Shown here one piece after another: positions 1 through 8,490 of a stretch of 48,707 bases of DNA. Each line of letters starts with the position of its first letter. Positions within the stretch are counted from its first letter, which is position 1. The notes under the pieces are model-generated. The model made no database searches, was not told the origin of the DNA, and was given only the letters and a program-made list of their open reading frames with translations. The position numbers and the translations under genes are program-made. This DNA is from Ramlibacter sp. Its GTDB lineage: Bacteria > Pseudomonadota > Gammaproteobacteria > Burkholderiales > Burkholderiaceae_C. Location of the stretch: contig JAURKV010000087.1 in NCBI GenBank assembly GCA_030831585.1, positions 1 through 48,707 on the forward strand, read 5' to 3'.

Positions 1-558
1 AACAAGATGAAGGCCAAAGAGGCTGCCGGTGGCAAGCGCACCCTTTTGCTGGGCCCCAACTGCCCCGGTCTCATCACGCCCGACGAGATCAAGATCGGCA
101 TCATGCCTGGCCACATTCACAAGAAGGGCCGCATCGGCGTGGTCTCGCGCTCGGGTACGCTGACCTATGAAGCCGTGGCGCAGCTCACCGATCTGGGCAT
201 CGGCCAGTCGAGTGCCGTCGGCATTGGTGGCGACCCGATCAACGGCCTCAAGCACATTGACGTGATGAAGGCCTTCAACGACGACCCGGACACCGACGCC
301 GTCATCATGATTGGCGAGATCGGCGGCCCCGACGAGGCCGACGCCGCCCGCTGGTGCAAGGCCAACATGAAGAAGCCCATCGTCGGCTTCATCGCCGGCG
401 TCACCGCCCCTCCCGGCAAGCGCATGGGCCACGCCGGTGCGCTGATCGCTGGCGGCGCCGACACCGCGGACGCCAAGCTCGCGATCATGGAAGAGTGCGG
501 CTTCACGATCACCCGCAACCCCTCTGAAATGGGGCGTCTGCTGAAGTCCCTGCTGTAA
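1..558 (+). CDS. sucD: Succinyl-CoA synthetase (ADP-forming) alpha subunit, 3' part
   Basis: This is the C-terminal portion of the alpha subunit of succinate-CoA ligase, the TCA-cycle enzyme that converts succinyl-CoA to succinate with substrate-level phosphorylation. The reading frame is open from base 1, so the start lies upstream of the window; about 185 codons are present of a family length near 295. Family hallmarks are clear: a GPNCPG motif near the left edge, the [10 protein letters not shown] segment, the VGIGGDP loop, and KRMGHAGA, whose His is the residue phosphorylated during catalysis. The beta subunit gene sucC is expected just upstream, outside the window. A strong hairpin terminator follows the stop. 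Nothing looks damaged; the truncation is only the window edge. Confidence 0.97.
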   Translation, partial: NKMKAKEAAGGKRTLLLGPNCPGLITPDEIKIGIMPGHIHKKGRIGVVSRSGTLTYEAVAQLTDLGIGQSSAVGIGGDPINGLKHIDVMKAFNDDPDTDAVIMIGEIGGPDEADAARWCKANMKKPIVGFIAGVTAPPGKRMGHAGALIAGGADTADAKLAIMEECGFTITRNPSEMGRLLKSLL

Positions 559-606
559 TTCGCAGGTTCTCACGGGATCCCTGCATATAGGGGGCTTCCA
601 CAATGC

Positions 607-649
607 AGGGCCGGTTGTCCTCGGTGACAATCGGCCCTTTCCTTTTCTT
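607..649 (+). terminator. Rho-independent terminator after sucD
   Basis: A 13-bp stem (607-619 pairing with 626-638, one G-T mismatch) with a 6-base loop is followed by a T-rich run at 638-649. It sits 49 bases after the sucD stop and would end the sucCD transcript before the TerC gene. Confidence 0.85.
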
Positions 650-653
650 ACAA

Positions 654-671
654 CGCTGAAAGAATTCAGCG
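654..671 (+). promoter_or_regulatory. Perfect 7-bp hairpin just before the TerC start codon
   Basis: CGCTGAA (654-660) and TTCAGCG (665-671) form a perfect stem around a 4-base loop, ending 9 bases before the ATG at 681. There is no convincing Shine-Dalgarno outside it, and the only purine-rich stretch is in its left arm and loop. It could control translation of the TerC gene, but that is inference from position. I did not recognise the conserved elements of the manganese yybP-ykoY riboswitch, which precedes many TerC-family genes. Confidence 0.4.
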
Positions 672-680
672 CGCCCTCGC

Positions 681-1388
681 ATGGAAGCCCTTGCCTCTCC
701 AAATTTCTGGATCGCTGTCGGCCAGATCATCCTGATCGACATCTTGCTCGGTGGCGACAATGCCGTCGTCATTGCGCTCGCCTGCCGGGGCCTGCCGCCG
801 CAGCAGCGCCGCATGGGCATCATTTACGGAACCGCAGGCGCGATCGTCTTGCGGGTCGTCCTGATTGCCTTTGCCTTGGCCCTTCTGTCGGTTCCCTACC
901 TCAAGCTGGTCGGGGCCGTGTTGCTGGTGTGGATCGGCGCCAAACTGCTGATTCCCCAGGACGAGGAAGAGCACGGCAACATCCAGTCCTCCGACAAGCT
1001 CTGGGGCGCGGTCAAGACCGTGATCGTGGCCGATCTGGTGATGAGCGTCGACAACGTGCTGGCCATCGCTGGCGCAGCTGAGAGCGCCGGCCAGCACCAG
1101 CTGGGCCTGGTCATCTTCGGTCTTCTCGTGAGCATTCCGATCATCGTCGCCGGGTCCCAGATCGTCCTCAAACTGATGGACCGTTTCCCGCTGATCATCA
1201 CCCTGGGCGGCATGCTGCTCGGATGGATCGCTGGCCAAATGGCCGTGACCGACCCGGCCGTCAAGCCCTACTTCCCGGACGAGAAGGTCTGGGAGTACGG
1301 TGCAGCCCTGGCGGGTGCTCTCCTTGTGCTGGCGATCGGCAAGTACGCTGGGCGCAAGCCCGACGACCAGGATCAGGCCCCCGCCTGA
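681..1388 (+). CDS. TerC/YjbE-family integral membrane metal exporter
   Basis: A 235-residue polytopic inner-membrane protein of the TerC family. It carries the two acidic signature motifs of the family, GGDN at residues 24-27 and SVDN at 122-125, each in a hydrophobic helix and each followed by small hydrophobic residues. Several family members export manganese and are used during metal loading of secreted enzymes or for relief of manganese stress; the substrate here is inferred, not shown. About seven hydrophobic segments are visible, with a short acidic loop near residues 93-100 and a charged C-terminal tail. The ATG at 681 is the first start after the sucD terminator; it lacks an obvious ribosome binding site and lies just after a small hairpin, so translation may be regulated. 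It stands alone: 242 bases separate it from the next gene. Confidence 0.88.
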   Translation: MEALASPNFWIAVGQIILIDILLGGDNAVVIALACRGLPPQQRRMGIIYGTAGAIVLRVVLIAFALALLSVPYLKLVGAVLLVWIGAKLLIPQDEEEHGNIQSSDKLWGAVKTVIVADLVMSVDNVLAIAGAAESAGQHQLGLVIFGLLVSIPIIVAGSQIVLKLMDRFPLIITLGGMLLGWIAGQMAVTDPAVKPYFPDEKVWEYGAALAGALLVLAIGKYAGRKPDDQDQAPA

Positions 1389-1630
1389 ACTTTCAGGTCC
1401 CCCTGGCCGGGCTGCCTTGCCGGTTGGGGAGGCGGGTTCGGGGTGCCGCCTGCGCTGTCCTCAGACGTGTGAGTTCGGCCTCCCCTACCGGCCGGCTTGC
1501 TCGCCGCCTCTGGCTCTGTTAACTTTCGTGTGAATATTCGTTCCGCGCCGGCTGTCTGGTGCGGTTCGGTGCCGCTGCCGGCACGCCCTCTGGGGGGTGC
1601 CGGTCGCGGCCCAGCACGAGGGAGTAGGGC
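1389..1630. other. Intergenic region upstream of the CHASE2 kinase operon
   Basis: No gene is supported here. It contains GC-rich imperfect inverted repeats just after the TerC stop, an AT-richer patch near 1518-1545 that is the best candidate for the operon promoter though no clear -35/-10 pair stands out, and a perfect 6-bp hairpin (1569-1574 with 1579-1584). A good Shine-Dalgarno (GAGGGAG, 1618-1624) lies 6 bases before the TTG at 1631. Confidence 0.5.
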
Positions 1631-4285
1631 TTGGCAAGTGCGGGAATCCGAACAGGGTGGCGTGTCCGGCAGGGTGCGGACGCTGCCCTGGCCTTGGCGG
1701 TCGGCGCTCTGGTGGTCGGGCTCCACCTGGCCACCGACGCCATCGCCGCCCTGGAGCGCCGCCTGTTCGATGCGGCCAGTACCTGGGCCGCGCCACCTCC
1801 CTCTGACCGTGTGGTGATCGTTGCTGTTGACGACACCAGCATCGCCCGCCTGGGCCGCTGGCCCTGGCCGCGCGACATCCACGCCCAGCTGATCGACCGT
1901 ATCGCCGAGGGCCGGCCCCGGGCGATTGTTCACACCACCCTGTTCCTTGAGCCCCAAGCCGACCGGGGCCTGGCCTACATCCGCCGCTTTCATGCGGTGG
2001 CGACTCAGGCCGGCTCCGCCGCGGCCCCCCTGGCGCGACTGGCGGCCGAGGCCGAGGCTGAGCTTGATGCCGACTCGCGGCTGGCGGCCAGTCTGGTTCG
2101 GGCTGGCAATGTCCTGCTGCCGGCGGTGTTCACACTCGGTGCGCCGGCCGGGCCCAGTGACACCCCACTTCCCGACTACCTGACCCCCATCGCCCGGCCG
2201 GCCGCCACCGGTGGGGGCGATGCGGCGCCCGCCGCCCTGCGCGGTCAATTTCCGCTTGCCCCCCTGGGCCGGGCCGCGGTCGGCGTGGGTCACCTGAACC
2301 TGCTGCCGGATGCCGACGGGGTCGCCCGCAGCGACCCCCTGCTTCTGCGTTTGGACGACCATGTCGTTCCCTCGCTTGCCCTGCTGGCGGCGGCTCGCGC
2401 CCTCCGCCTTGGCCCGGATGACTGGGGCACGGCCGGTGATGCTGCACTTCGTGTAGGAAGGATGCGAGTGCCCACTGACAGAAGATACTCCGTTTTATCT
2501 CAGTTCTATCCCCGTGCAGGAGGCCAGGCCCCGTTCCCGGTGGAGACGGTCCACGAGGTTCTGGCGGGTCAGGTGCCAGCGGCGCGCTTCGCCGATCGCA
2601 TCGTCGTCATCGGCACCACGGCCGCCGGGGTTGGCGCGTCGATCGCGGCGCCGGGCTACCCGGCCCTGTCGCCACCCGAGCGTTTGGCCCATGTGATCTC
2701 CAGCCTGTTGGGTGGCCATGGCTTTGTGCAGCCGCCCTGGGGGCCGCCCCTGACCTGGGGCCTGGCGCTGGCCGTGCTGGCCTATCTCGCCTGGGGCCTG
2801 CCGCGTCTCGGGGCTGGCGCGGGCGCGATCACCACCGCCTTCGGGCTGGCGGCCCTGGTCCTGGGTGAATGGCTGCTGCTGGCCGCCGCCGGGTACTGGT
2901 TGCCGCTGGTCTTTCCCGCCGTCTTCTTGTTGCTGGGTCATTTGGCGCTGACCACCCGCCGCTTCCTGCTGACCGAGGCCGGCAAGCGGCAAGCCGATGA
3001 CGAGTCGGCCGACGCGCACCGGCTGATGGGACTGGCACTGCTGGGCCAGGGCCAGCCGGACATGGCCTTCGACCGCTTCCGGCGGGTCCCGCTCGGCCCG
3101 CAGGTGATGGACAACCTGTATCAGCTGGCTCTGGATTTCGAACGCCGCCGGCAGTTCAACAAAGCGGAATCGGTGTACGCGCACATGTCGGCTTACGACC
3201 CGGGTTATGCCGACCTGGCCGAGCGACGCGAGCGGGCACGTCGTGCCGCGGACGTGGTGATGCTGGGCCGCAGCGCCGCCCATCCGGGCGGCACCCTGGT
3301 TTTGGACGACCCGACCCTGGAGCTGCCGACCCTGGGTCGCTACCGGCTGGACAAAGTCCTTGGCCAGGGCGCCATGGGCATGGTCTACCTGGGTCAAGAC
3401 CCGAAGATCGGGCGGTCCGTGGCCATCAAGACGCTGGCCCTGGGCGAAGCCTTCGAGGGAGAGGCGCTGACCGAGGCGCGCGCTCGCTTCTTCCGCGAGG
3501 CCGAGACGGCCGGCCGTCTCGCCCACCCGGGCATCGTCACGATCTATGACGCCGGCGAAGAGCAGGACCTGGCCTACATCGCCATGGAGTACGTCCCTGG
3601 GCACGACCTCTCAGCCCACACCCGGCCTGGGCAGCTCCTGCCAGCCCGCGAGGTGGTCGGTTTCGGCCTGCGGGTTGCGCAGGCGCTGGCGCACGCGCAT
3701 CGGCTCGGAGTGGTCCACCGAGACATCAAGCCGGCGAATCTGCTGTGGGTGCCGGAGCAGGACCTGCTGAAGGTGACCGACTTCGGCATCGCCCGCCTGG
3801 CCGACCAGGCCCGCACCCGCGCCGGTACCCTGCTGGGGACCCCTGGCTACATGGCGCCCGAGCAGCTCGCGGGGCAGACGGTCGACGGCCGCAGCGACCT
3901 CTATGCGCTGGGGGCGACGCTGTTTCAGCTCCTGATGGGGCGGCTCCCGTTTGAGGCTGAGACCCTCCCCGAGCTGATGTACCAGATCACCCACCAGGAA
4001 GCGCCCGACCTGCGTCTTTTGCGCCCCGACCTGCCCCCTGCCCTGGCTGAGATCCTGGCCCGGTTGCTGCGCAAATTGCCGGGCGAGCGCTACCCCGATG
4101 GCGCGGCCCTCGCGGCTGCGCTAGAGGCCTGCCTCCACCACTGGCCGGCGCCGGCCAACACCAACACCAACACCAGCGCCAGCGGTACGGATGCAGCCGC
4201 CGGTGCGGATGGCGGCGGCACTGCCAACGCCGACCCCTGGCCACCCGCCAGCGCCACCCCGCCCGATCCGGCGCCGGCCACCTGA
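1631..4285 (+). CDS. CHASE2-sensor transmembrane Ser/Thr protein kinase
   Basis: An 884-residue receptor kinase. Order: one N-terminal membrane helix (about 17-37), a periplasmic CHASE2 sensor (about 50-335), three close membrane helices (about 373-443), a short TPR-like helical segment (about 460-537), a Hanks-type kinase domain (about 572-840) and a low-complexity Asn/Thr/Ala/Pro tail. The kinase looks active: glycine loop at 578-586, ATP-anchoring K600, HRD at 696-698 in HRDIKPAN, DFG at 717-719 and APE at 742-744. It should phosphorylate Ser/Thr residues in the cytoplasm in response to an unknown periplasmic signal. The TTG start is forced: an in-frame stop lies two codons upstream and a strong Shine-Dalgarno is well placed. 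Its stop overlaps the next gene's ATG as TGATG, so it is probably translationally coupled to the PP2C phosphatase. The tail includes three AACACC hexanucleotides at 4157-4174. Confidence 0.9.
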   Translation: MASAGIRTGWRVRQGADAALALAVGALVVGLHLATDAIAALERRLFDAASTWAAPPPSDRVVIVAVDDTSIARLGRWPWPRDIHAQLIDRIAEGRPRAIVHTTLFLEPQADRGLAYIRRFHAVATQAGSAAAPLARLAAEAEAELDADSRLAASLVRAGNVLLPAVFTLGAPAGPSDTPLPDYLTPIARPAATGGGDAAPAALRGQFPLAPLGRAAVGVGHLNLLPDADGVARSDPLLLRLDDHVVPSLALLAAARALRLGPDDWGTAGDAALRVGRMRVPTDRRYSVLSQFYPRAGGQAPFPVETVHEVLAGQVPAARFADRIVVIGTTAAGVGASIAAPGYPALSPPERLAHVISSLLGGHGFVQPPWGPPLTWGLALAVLAYLAWGLPRLGAGAGAITTAFGLAALVLGEWLLLAAAGYWLPLVFPAVFLLLGHLALTTRRFLLTEAGKRQADDESADAHRLMGLALLGQGQPDMAFDRFRRVPLGPQVMDNLYQLALDFERRRQFNKAESVYAHMSAYDPGYADLAERRERARRAADVVMLGRSAAHPGGTLVLDDPTLELPTLGRYRLDKVLGQGAMGMVYLGQDPKIGRSVAIKTLALGEAFEGEALTEARARFFREAETAGRLAHPGIVTIYDAGEEQDLAYIAMEYVPGHDLSAHTRPGQLLPAREVVGFGLRVAQALAHAHRLGVVHRDIKPANLLWVPEQDLLKVTDFGIARLADQARTRAGTLLGTPGYMAPEQLAGQTVDGRSDLYALGATLFQLLMGRLPFEAETLPELMYQITHQEAPDLRLLRPDLPPALAEILARLLRKLPGERYPDGAALAAALEACLHHWPAPANTNTNTSASGTDAAAGADGGGTANADPWPPASATPPDPAPAT
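4157..4174 (+). repeat. AACACC x3 in-frame hexanucleotide repeat
   Basis: Three perfect tandem AACACC units encode alternating Asn-Thr near the end of the CHASE2 kinase. Copy-number change would alter the tail by two residues per unit without shifting frame. Confidence 0.8.
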
Positions 4286-5124
4286 TGGCAAGCGCAGCCA
4301 CCGTCACGACCAGACCCACACAGCCCCCCGAGACTTCATCCATGCATTACGCCTTCAGCAGCCGCACCGACACCGGGAAGGCGCGAGCGAACAACGAGGA
4401 TGCGCTGCTGATCGACGAGGCGCATGCGCTGGCGATCCTGGCCGATGGCATGGGGGGCTACAACGCTGGGGAGGTGGCCGCCGGCATGGCGGTCGCCAGC
4501 GTTGGCACCTCGCTGGGTCGCTGGCTGGCCAGCGCAGTCCCCGAGACGCCAGCCTCCGCCATTCGGCAGGCGATGGCCGACAGCGTGTCCGAGGCCAACC
4601 GCGCCATCCTCGCCGTTGCCCAGGCCCGCCCTGCGTACCAAGGCATGGGCACGACCCTGGTGCTGGCGGTGTTTCGCGATGACCGCCTCTTCCTCGGCCA
4701 CATCGGTGACTCCCGCGCCTACCGCTGGCGCGGGCAGCAACTCGAGCAACTCACGCGCGACCACTCCTTGCTGCAGGCGCAGCTCGACGCCGGTCTTTTG
4801 ACGCCGGCCGAAGCGGCGGCATCCACCCAGCGCAACTTCATCACCCGTGCCTTGGGCATCGAGCCCCGTGTGGAGCTTGAGCTCCATGAGCACCGTGTCG
4901 TCGCCGGCGACTGTTTCCTCCTCTGTTCGGACGGCCTCACCGACATGCTGGCCGACACGCAAATCGCCACCGCCCTCGCGCGCCATCCCGGGCTGGCGCG
5001 GCGCGGGACCGACTTGGTGGCCGCCGCCAACGCAGCGGGCGGGCGGGACAACATCACCGTGCTGCTGGCCGAGGCCCTCGGGGTCGTCCGGTCCGGCGCA
5101 CAGCAGACCCATGCAGCAAAGTGA
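4285..5124 (+). CDS. PP2C-family Ser/Thr protein phosphatase
   Basis: A 279-residue soluble metal-dependent phosphatase (PP2C/Stp type) that should remove phosphates placed by the kinase upstream. The metal-binding motifs are all present: NNEDA (residues 36-40), DGMGG (54-58), IGDSRAYR (140-147), SDGLTD (215-220) and GRDNIT (253-258). The ATG at 4285 overlaps the kinase stop by one base (TGATG), which favours coupled translation. A second in-frame ATG at 4342 begins right where family similarity begins (before the TDTGKxRxNNED segment) and would give a 260-residue protein; neither start has a clear Shine-Dalgarno. The order kinase, phosphatase, FHA reader is known from bacterial phospho-Thr signalling modules, so acting on the adjacent kinase or its targets is a reasonable inference. 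Confidence 0.92.
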   Translation: MASAATVTTRPTQPPETSSMHYAFSSRTDTGKARANNEDALLIDEAHALAILADGMGGYNAGEVAAGMAVASVGTSLGRWLASAVPETPASAIRQAMADSVSEANRAILAVAQARPAYQGMGTTLVLAVFRDDRLFLGHIGDSRAYRWRGQQLEQLTRDHSLLQAQLDAGLLTPAEAAASTQRNFITRALGIEPRVELELHEHRVVAGDCFLLCSDGLTDMLADTQIATALARHPGLARRGTDLVAAANAAGGRDNITVLLAEALGVVRSGAQQTHAAK

Positions 5125-5135
5125 GAACCCCAACC

Positions 5136-5972
5136 ATGCCCAGACTCATCATCACCCTCGACGGTCTGACGCTCCGCGATGTCCAGCTCAATCGCGAGCG
5201 AACCACCATCGGACGCCGACCGCACAACGACCTGGTCATCGACAACCTGGCGGTCAGCGGCGACCACGCCGCCATCCTGCGCGGACCAGCGGGCAGCTTC
5301 CTCGAGGATCTGGGCAGTACCAACGGCACCTTCCTCAACGGCCGCGCGGTCCAGCGGGCGCCGTTGCAGCACCAGGACAGCATCGACATCGGCAGGTACC
5401 GCCTGCGCTACATCGACGAGGTCCCGACCGCCGACTTCGAGCGGACCATGCTCGTGCGGCCCGGGAGCAGCCCTTCGCTATCGTCTTCGCCATCGCCTTC
5501 GCTTGCCCATGGCGCTACGTCAGGCAGCACCTCAGGTAGCACCCCAGGGCTCACCCTCGGCCCCTCCCCTGGCGCCGATCCAACCGCCCCTCGCGATGTG
5601 ACGGCTGGCAGCTTCCCCCGAGCGCCAGTTGCCACACCTCGGCGTGGTGCTTCCCCTCCGCCCCTCGCCGCGTCCGCAGCCCCGCCCGCCCCCGCTGCCG
5701 CTGCCGAGGCGCCGCCGGCCCGGGTCAAGGTCGTGTCGGGCGGCGCCGTCGGCCGTGAGCTGCAACTGGTCAAAGTGGTCACCACCATCGGCCGGCCAGG
5801 CGGTGCGATCGCGGCGATCACCCGGCGCGGCGGCAGCTACACCCTGGCCCATGTCGAGGGCACCCCGGCAACCCGCCTCAACGGCATCGAAATCCAGCGC
5901 CAACCCGTCTCGCTCTCCAGCGGCGATCAGCTCGACCTCTCGGGCGTGGTGATGGAATTCCTGCTGGATTGA
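5136..5972 (+). CDS. FHA-domain phospho-threonine-binding protein
   Basis: A 278-residue cytoplasmic adaptor. The N-terminal FHA domain (about 5-95) has the residues used to bind phospho-Thr: GR at 26-27, S41 and H44 in a VSGDHA segment, and GSTNGTFLNG at 60-69. A Ser/Pro/Ala-rich linker follows, with a duplicated 12-base unit at 5520-5543. A second FHA-like beta fold (about 188-278) keeps an IGR and an LNG but lacks the Ser/His pair, so it probably does not bind phospho-Thr. The ATG at 5136 matches the usual family start; a GTG at 5121 overlapping the phosphatase stop would add five residues. Its stop overlaps the cyclase TTG by 4 bases. Role by context: reader or scaffold for proteins phosphorylated by the CHASE2 kinase. 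Confidence 0.88.
   Translation: MPRLIITLDGLTLRDVQLNRERTTIGRRPHNDLVIDNLAVSGDHAAILRGPAGSFLEDLGSTNGTFLNGRAVQRAPLQHQDSIDIGRYRLRYIDEVPTADFERTMLVRPGSSPSLSSSPSPSLAHGATSGSTSGSTPGLTLGPSPGADPTAPRDVTAGSFPRAPVATPRRGASPPPLAASAAPPAPAAAAEAPPARVKVVSGGAVGRELQLVKVVTTIGRPGGAIAAITRRGGSYTLAHVEGTPATRLNGIEIQRQPVSLSSGDQLDLSGVVMEFLLD
5520..5543 (+). repeat. 12-base tandem duplication in the FHA linker
   Basis: TCAGGCAGCACC is followed directly by TCAGGTAGCACC (11 of 12 identical), encoding Ser-Gly-Ser-Thr twice in the flexible linker between the two FHA-type domains. Confidence 0.75.
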
Positions 5973-8293
5973 AAAGGCTTCCTTTGAAAGGGCTGCCAAG
6001 GCTCCCCACGGGGCGTGACGACAGCAGGCCAGGCCGCTCCACCGCGGCCTGGGCCGCCCGGGCGCGCCGGCTTGCGCTGCTCCTGCCGGTGCTGCTGGCG
6101 CTGGCCCACCTGGGCGGCTGGCTGCCGATGCCCGTGCTGCACCAGATCGACGATTTCTTCTACGACCTTCGGCTGCGCATCGCCCGCGCGGACTCGCTCG
6201 ACCCGCGCATTGTCATCGTCGACATCGACGAAAAAAGCCTGTCCGAGCAGGGGCGCTGGCCCTGGGGTCGCGACCGTCTGGCGCGTCTGGTGGACGAACT
6301 CTTTTCACAGCAACAGGTCGCCCTGGTGGGGTTCGACGTGGTGTTCGCCGAGCCAGACACCAGCTCCGGTCTGGCGCGTCTTCAGCAACTGGCCGCGGGC
6401 GAGCTGGCCGACCAACCGGCCTTCCTGCGGCGCTTGCAGACCCTGGCGCCCGAGTTGGACTTCGACAGCCGCTTTGCCCGCGCCATCGCCAACCGGCCAG
6501 TCGTCCTGGGCTACTACTTCAACCTGGACCCGCAGGGCCAGAGCAGCGGCCAGCTGCCCCCGCCTGTGATGGGCGCCGACACCCTGCAAGGCCGGCGCCA
6601 GCGCTTCACCGCCTGGCGCGGCTATGGCGCCAGCCTGCCCTTGCTGGCCCAGGCGGCGCCGCAGGCGGGCTTTTTCAACCCACTGATCGACGACGACGGC
6701 AAGGTGCGCGCGGTGCCGCTGCTGGCCGAGTACCAGGGCCAGGTCTATGAGTCGCTGACTCTGTCGATGTTCCGCGAGCTCCAGGGACGCCCGGCCGTCG
6801 AGCCGGTGTTCGCTCAGGGACTGACCGTGCCTGGGGGCAAGGCCCCATTGCAGGCATTGCGGCTACGGCCTGCTTCGGGAGCCCCGATGGAGCTGCCGGT
6901 AGGAGACGGCGCGGTGGCCCTGGTTCCTTACCGCGGTTTGCCCGGCCCCCAGGGCGGGTCCTTCCGCTACCTGTCGGCCACCGATTTGATCGAGGGTCGG
7001 CTGGCCCGCGGCCATCTCCAGGGTCGCATCGTCCTGGTGGGCTCTTCCGCGCCCGGGCTCCAAGACCTGCGGCCGACCCCGGTGAGCGAGGCCTTCCCCG
7101 GCGTGGAGATTCACGCCCACTTGCTCTCCGCAATGCTGGACGGCCAGTTGCCAGTCCGCCCTGACTACTCGGTCGGCTACGAGGCCGCCCTGGTGCTGCT
7201 GATGGGCGGCGGGCTTGCCCTGGCCCTGCCGCTGCTGCCGGCCCTGCCTGGCCTGCTCGCGGTGACCGGGGCGCTTGTGCTGCCGGTGCTGTCCAACCTG
7301 GCGCTTTACCAGTGGGTGGGACTGGCCCTGCCGCTGGCCGCCACCCTGGCCACCATGCTGGCTGTCCTGCTGCTGCATCTGGGCGGACTCTGGGTCTTCG
7401 AGACCCGCGCCAGGCGCGCACTGGTGGGCCTGTTCGGGTCCTATGTGCCCCCGGAGTTGGTGGAGGAGATGGTGCGCGACCCCGATCGCTACTCGATGCG
7501 GGCCGACAGCCGGGAGCTCACCGTGATGTTCTGCGACATGCACGGCTTTACCCGTCTGGCCGAGCGCTTGCCGCCGGAGCAGTTGCAAGCCCTGCTCCAA
7601 GGCGTGTTCGACCGCCTTGGCCTGGTGGTGCGTGAGCACCGGGGCACCATCGACAAGTTCATGGGTGACTGCCTGATGGCCTTCTGGGGCGCCCCGCTGC
7701 CGGCGGCCGACCATGCCGCGCTCGCGGTTCGCGCGGCGCTGGGCATCGCCGAGGAGGTGGGTCGCATCAACGCTGACCATCAGGCGCGCGGCTTGCCGGC
7801 CGTGGGCTTCGGGGTTGGTCTGAGCACCGGCCGGATGTGTGTGGGCGACATGGGCTCGCGCCTGCGGCGGGCCTACACCGTGATCGGCGACGCGGTGAAT
7901 CTGGGTGCCCGGCTGCAGTCGCTCACCACGGTTTATGGGGTCGACATCGTCGCCAGTGACGCCACCCGCCAACAGGCCGGCGGTACCGACTGGCAGGCAC
8001 TGGACACGGTGCGCCTGAGTGGTCGGCAAGATGCGGTCACCCTGTGGTGCCCGCTGCCACCCGGCGCGGCCGCCGCCAGCAGCGCGCTGGCCCAGGAGCT
8101 GCGCGGGTGGGAGGCGTTCTTGGTGGCGTGGCGGCGCCAGGACTGGGCCACAGCCGCGCCCCTGCTGCAGACCCTGACGCGCCAGGGCAGCTGCCCCCGC
8201 CTCTACGCCCTTTACGAGCGCCGTCTGGCGCTACGCCGGCACCAGCCGCCGGACCCGGCCTGGGATGGCATCGCTGATCTGGGTGTGGGGTAA
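5969..8293 (+). CDS. CHASE2-sensor class III adenylate/guanylate cyclase
   Basis: A 774-residue receptor cyclase. One membrane helix (about 31-53), a periplasmic CHASE2 sensor (about 60-390), three membrane helices (about 404-476) and a cytoplasmic class III cyclase domain (about 515-690), then a roughly 75-residue tail. Catalytic residues are complete: metal-binding D523 and D567, base-recognition K563 and D641, transition-state N644 and R648. The Lys/Asp pair is typical of cyclases making cAMP from ATP; cGMP cannot be excluded. The TTG at 5969 overlaps the FHA stop (TTGA); a second TTG at 5984 has a better placed AAAAGG and is an alternative. It shares sensor type and membrane topology with the kinase that opens the operon, so both may read the same class of signal through different outputs. 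The pilin gene follows after 220 bases. Confidence 0.9.
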   Translation: MKRLPLKGLPRLPTGRDDSRPGRSTAAWAARARRLALLLPVLLALAHLGGWLPMPVLHQIDDFFYDLRLRIARADSLDPRIVIVDIDEKSLSEQGRWPWGRDRLARLVDELFSQQQVALVGFDVVFAEPDTSSGLARLQQLAAGELADQPAFLRRLQTLAPELDFDSRFARAIANRPVVLGYYFNLDPQGQSSGQLPPPVMGADTLQGRRQRFTAWRGYGASLPLLAQAAPQAGFFNPLIDDDGKVRAVPLLAEYQGQVYESLTLSMFRELQGRPAVEPVFAQGLTVPGGKAPLQALRLRPASGAPMELPVGDGAVALVPYRGLPGPQGGSFRYLSATDLIEGRLARGHLQGRIVLVGSSAPGLQDLRPTPVSEAFPGVEIHAHLLSAMLDGQLPVRPDYSVGYEAALVLLMGGGLALALPLLPALPGLLAVTGALVLPVLSNLALYQWVGLALPLAATLATMLAVLLLHLGGLWVFETRARRALVGLFGSYVPPELVEEMVRDPDRYSMRADSRELTVMFCDMHGFTRLAERLPPEQLQALLQGVFDRLGLVVREHRGTIDKFMGDCLMAFWGAPLPAADHAALAVRAALGIAEEVGRINADHQARGLPAVGFGVGLSTGRMCVGDMGSRLRRAYTVIGDAVNLGARLQSLTTVYGVDIVASDATRQQAGGTDWQALDTVRLSGRQDAVTLWCPLPPGAAAASSALAQELRGWEAFLVAWRRQDWATAAPLLQTLTRQGSCPRLYALYERRLALRRHQPPDPAWDGIADLGVG

Positions 8294-8370
8294 GGCCAAG
8301 CGTCGGCGGTCTTCGCCATGGCCCGCCCCAAACGCCCCCTCCAGTCCCCCCAACAAAAATTCTCAGGCTC

Positions 8371-8490
8371 TTGTCAAAAAGACGACAAAAATAGTCAGTC
8401 AGCCAACATCAGAATTGACACTTTTAGCCGATTCCGTCAGATTCGGCAGTGTCTAACTGCTGACAAGACGGCCTCAACTGTCTACCTGCT
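8371..8490 (+). promoter_or_regulatory. Pilin upstream control region with repeated TGTC elements
   Basis: This AT-richer stretch precedes the pilin gene. Visible elements: an inverted repeat TTGTC (8371-8375)/GACAA (8384-8388); a consensus -35 TTGACA (8415-8420), 17 bases before a weak CAGATT -10; and a direct repeat TGTCTAxCTGCT at 8450-8461 and 8479-8490 (11 of 12 identical). GTGTC (8449) and CTGTC (8478) resemble the (C/G)TGTC core described for PilR sites upstream of Pseudomonas pilA. I found no sigma-54 GG-N10-GC pair at the right spacing, so promoter type is open. Confidence 0.4.

Noticed and set aside
559-680. yybP-ykoY manganese riboswitch before the TerC gene
   Set aside because: The space is 122 bases and mostly taken by the sucD terminator; the conserved riboswitch loops were not recognised.
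2495-3604. A 369-codon minus-strand frame opposite the CHASE2 kinase
   Set aside because: It covers the kinase catalytic motifs and has the composition expected of an antisense shadow.
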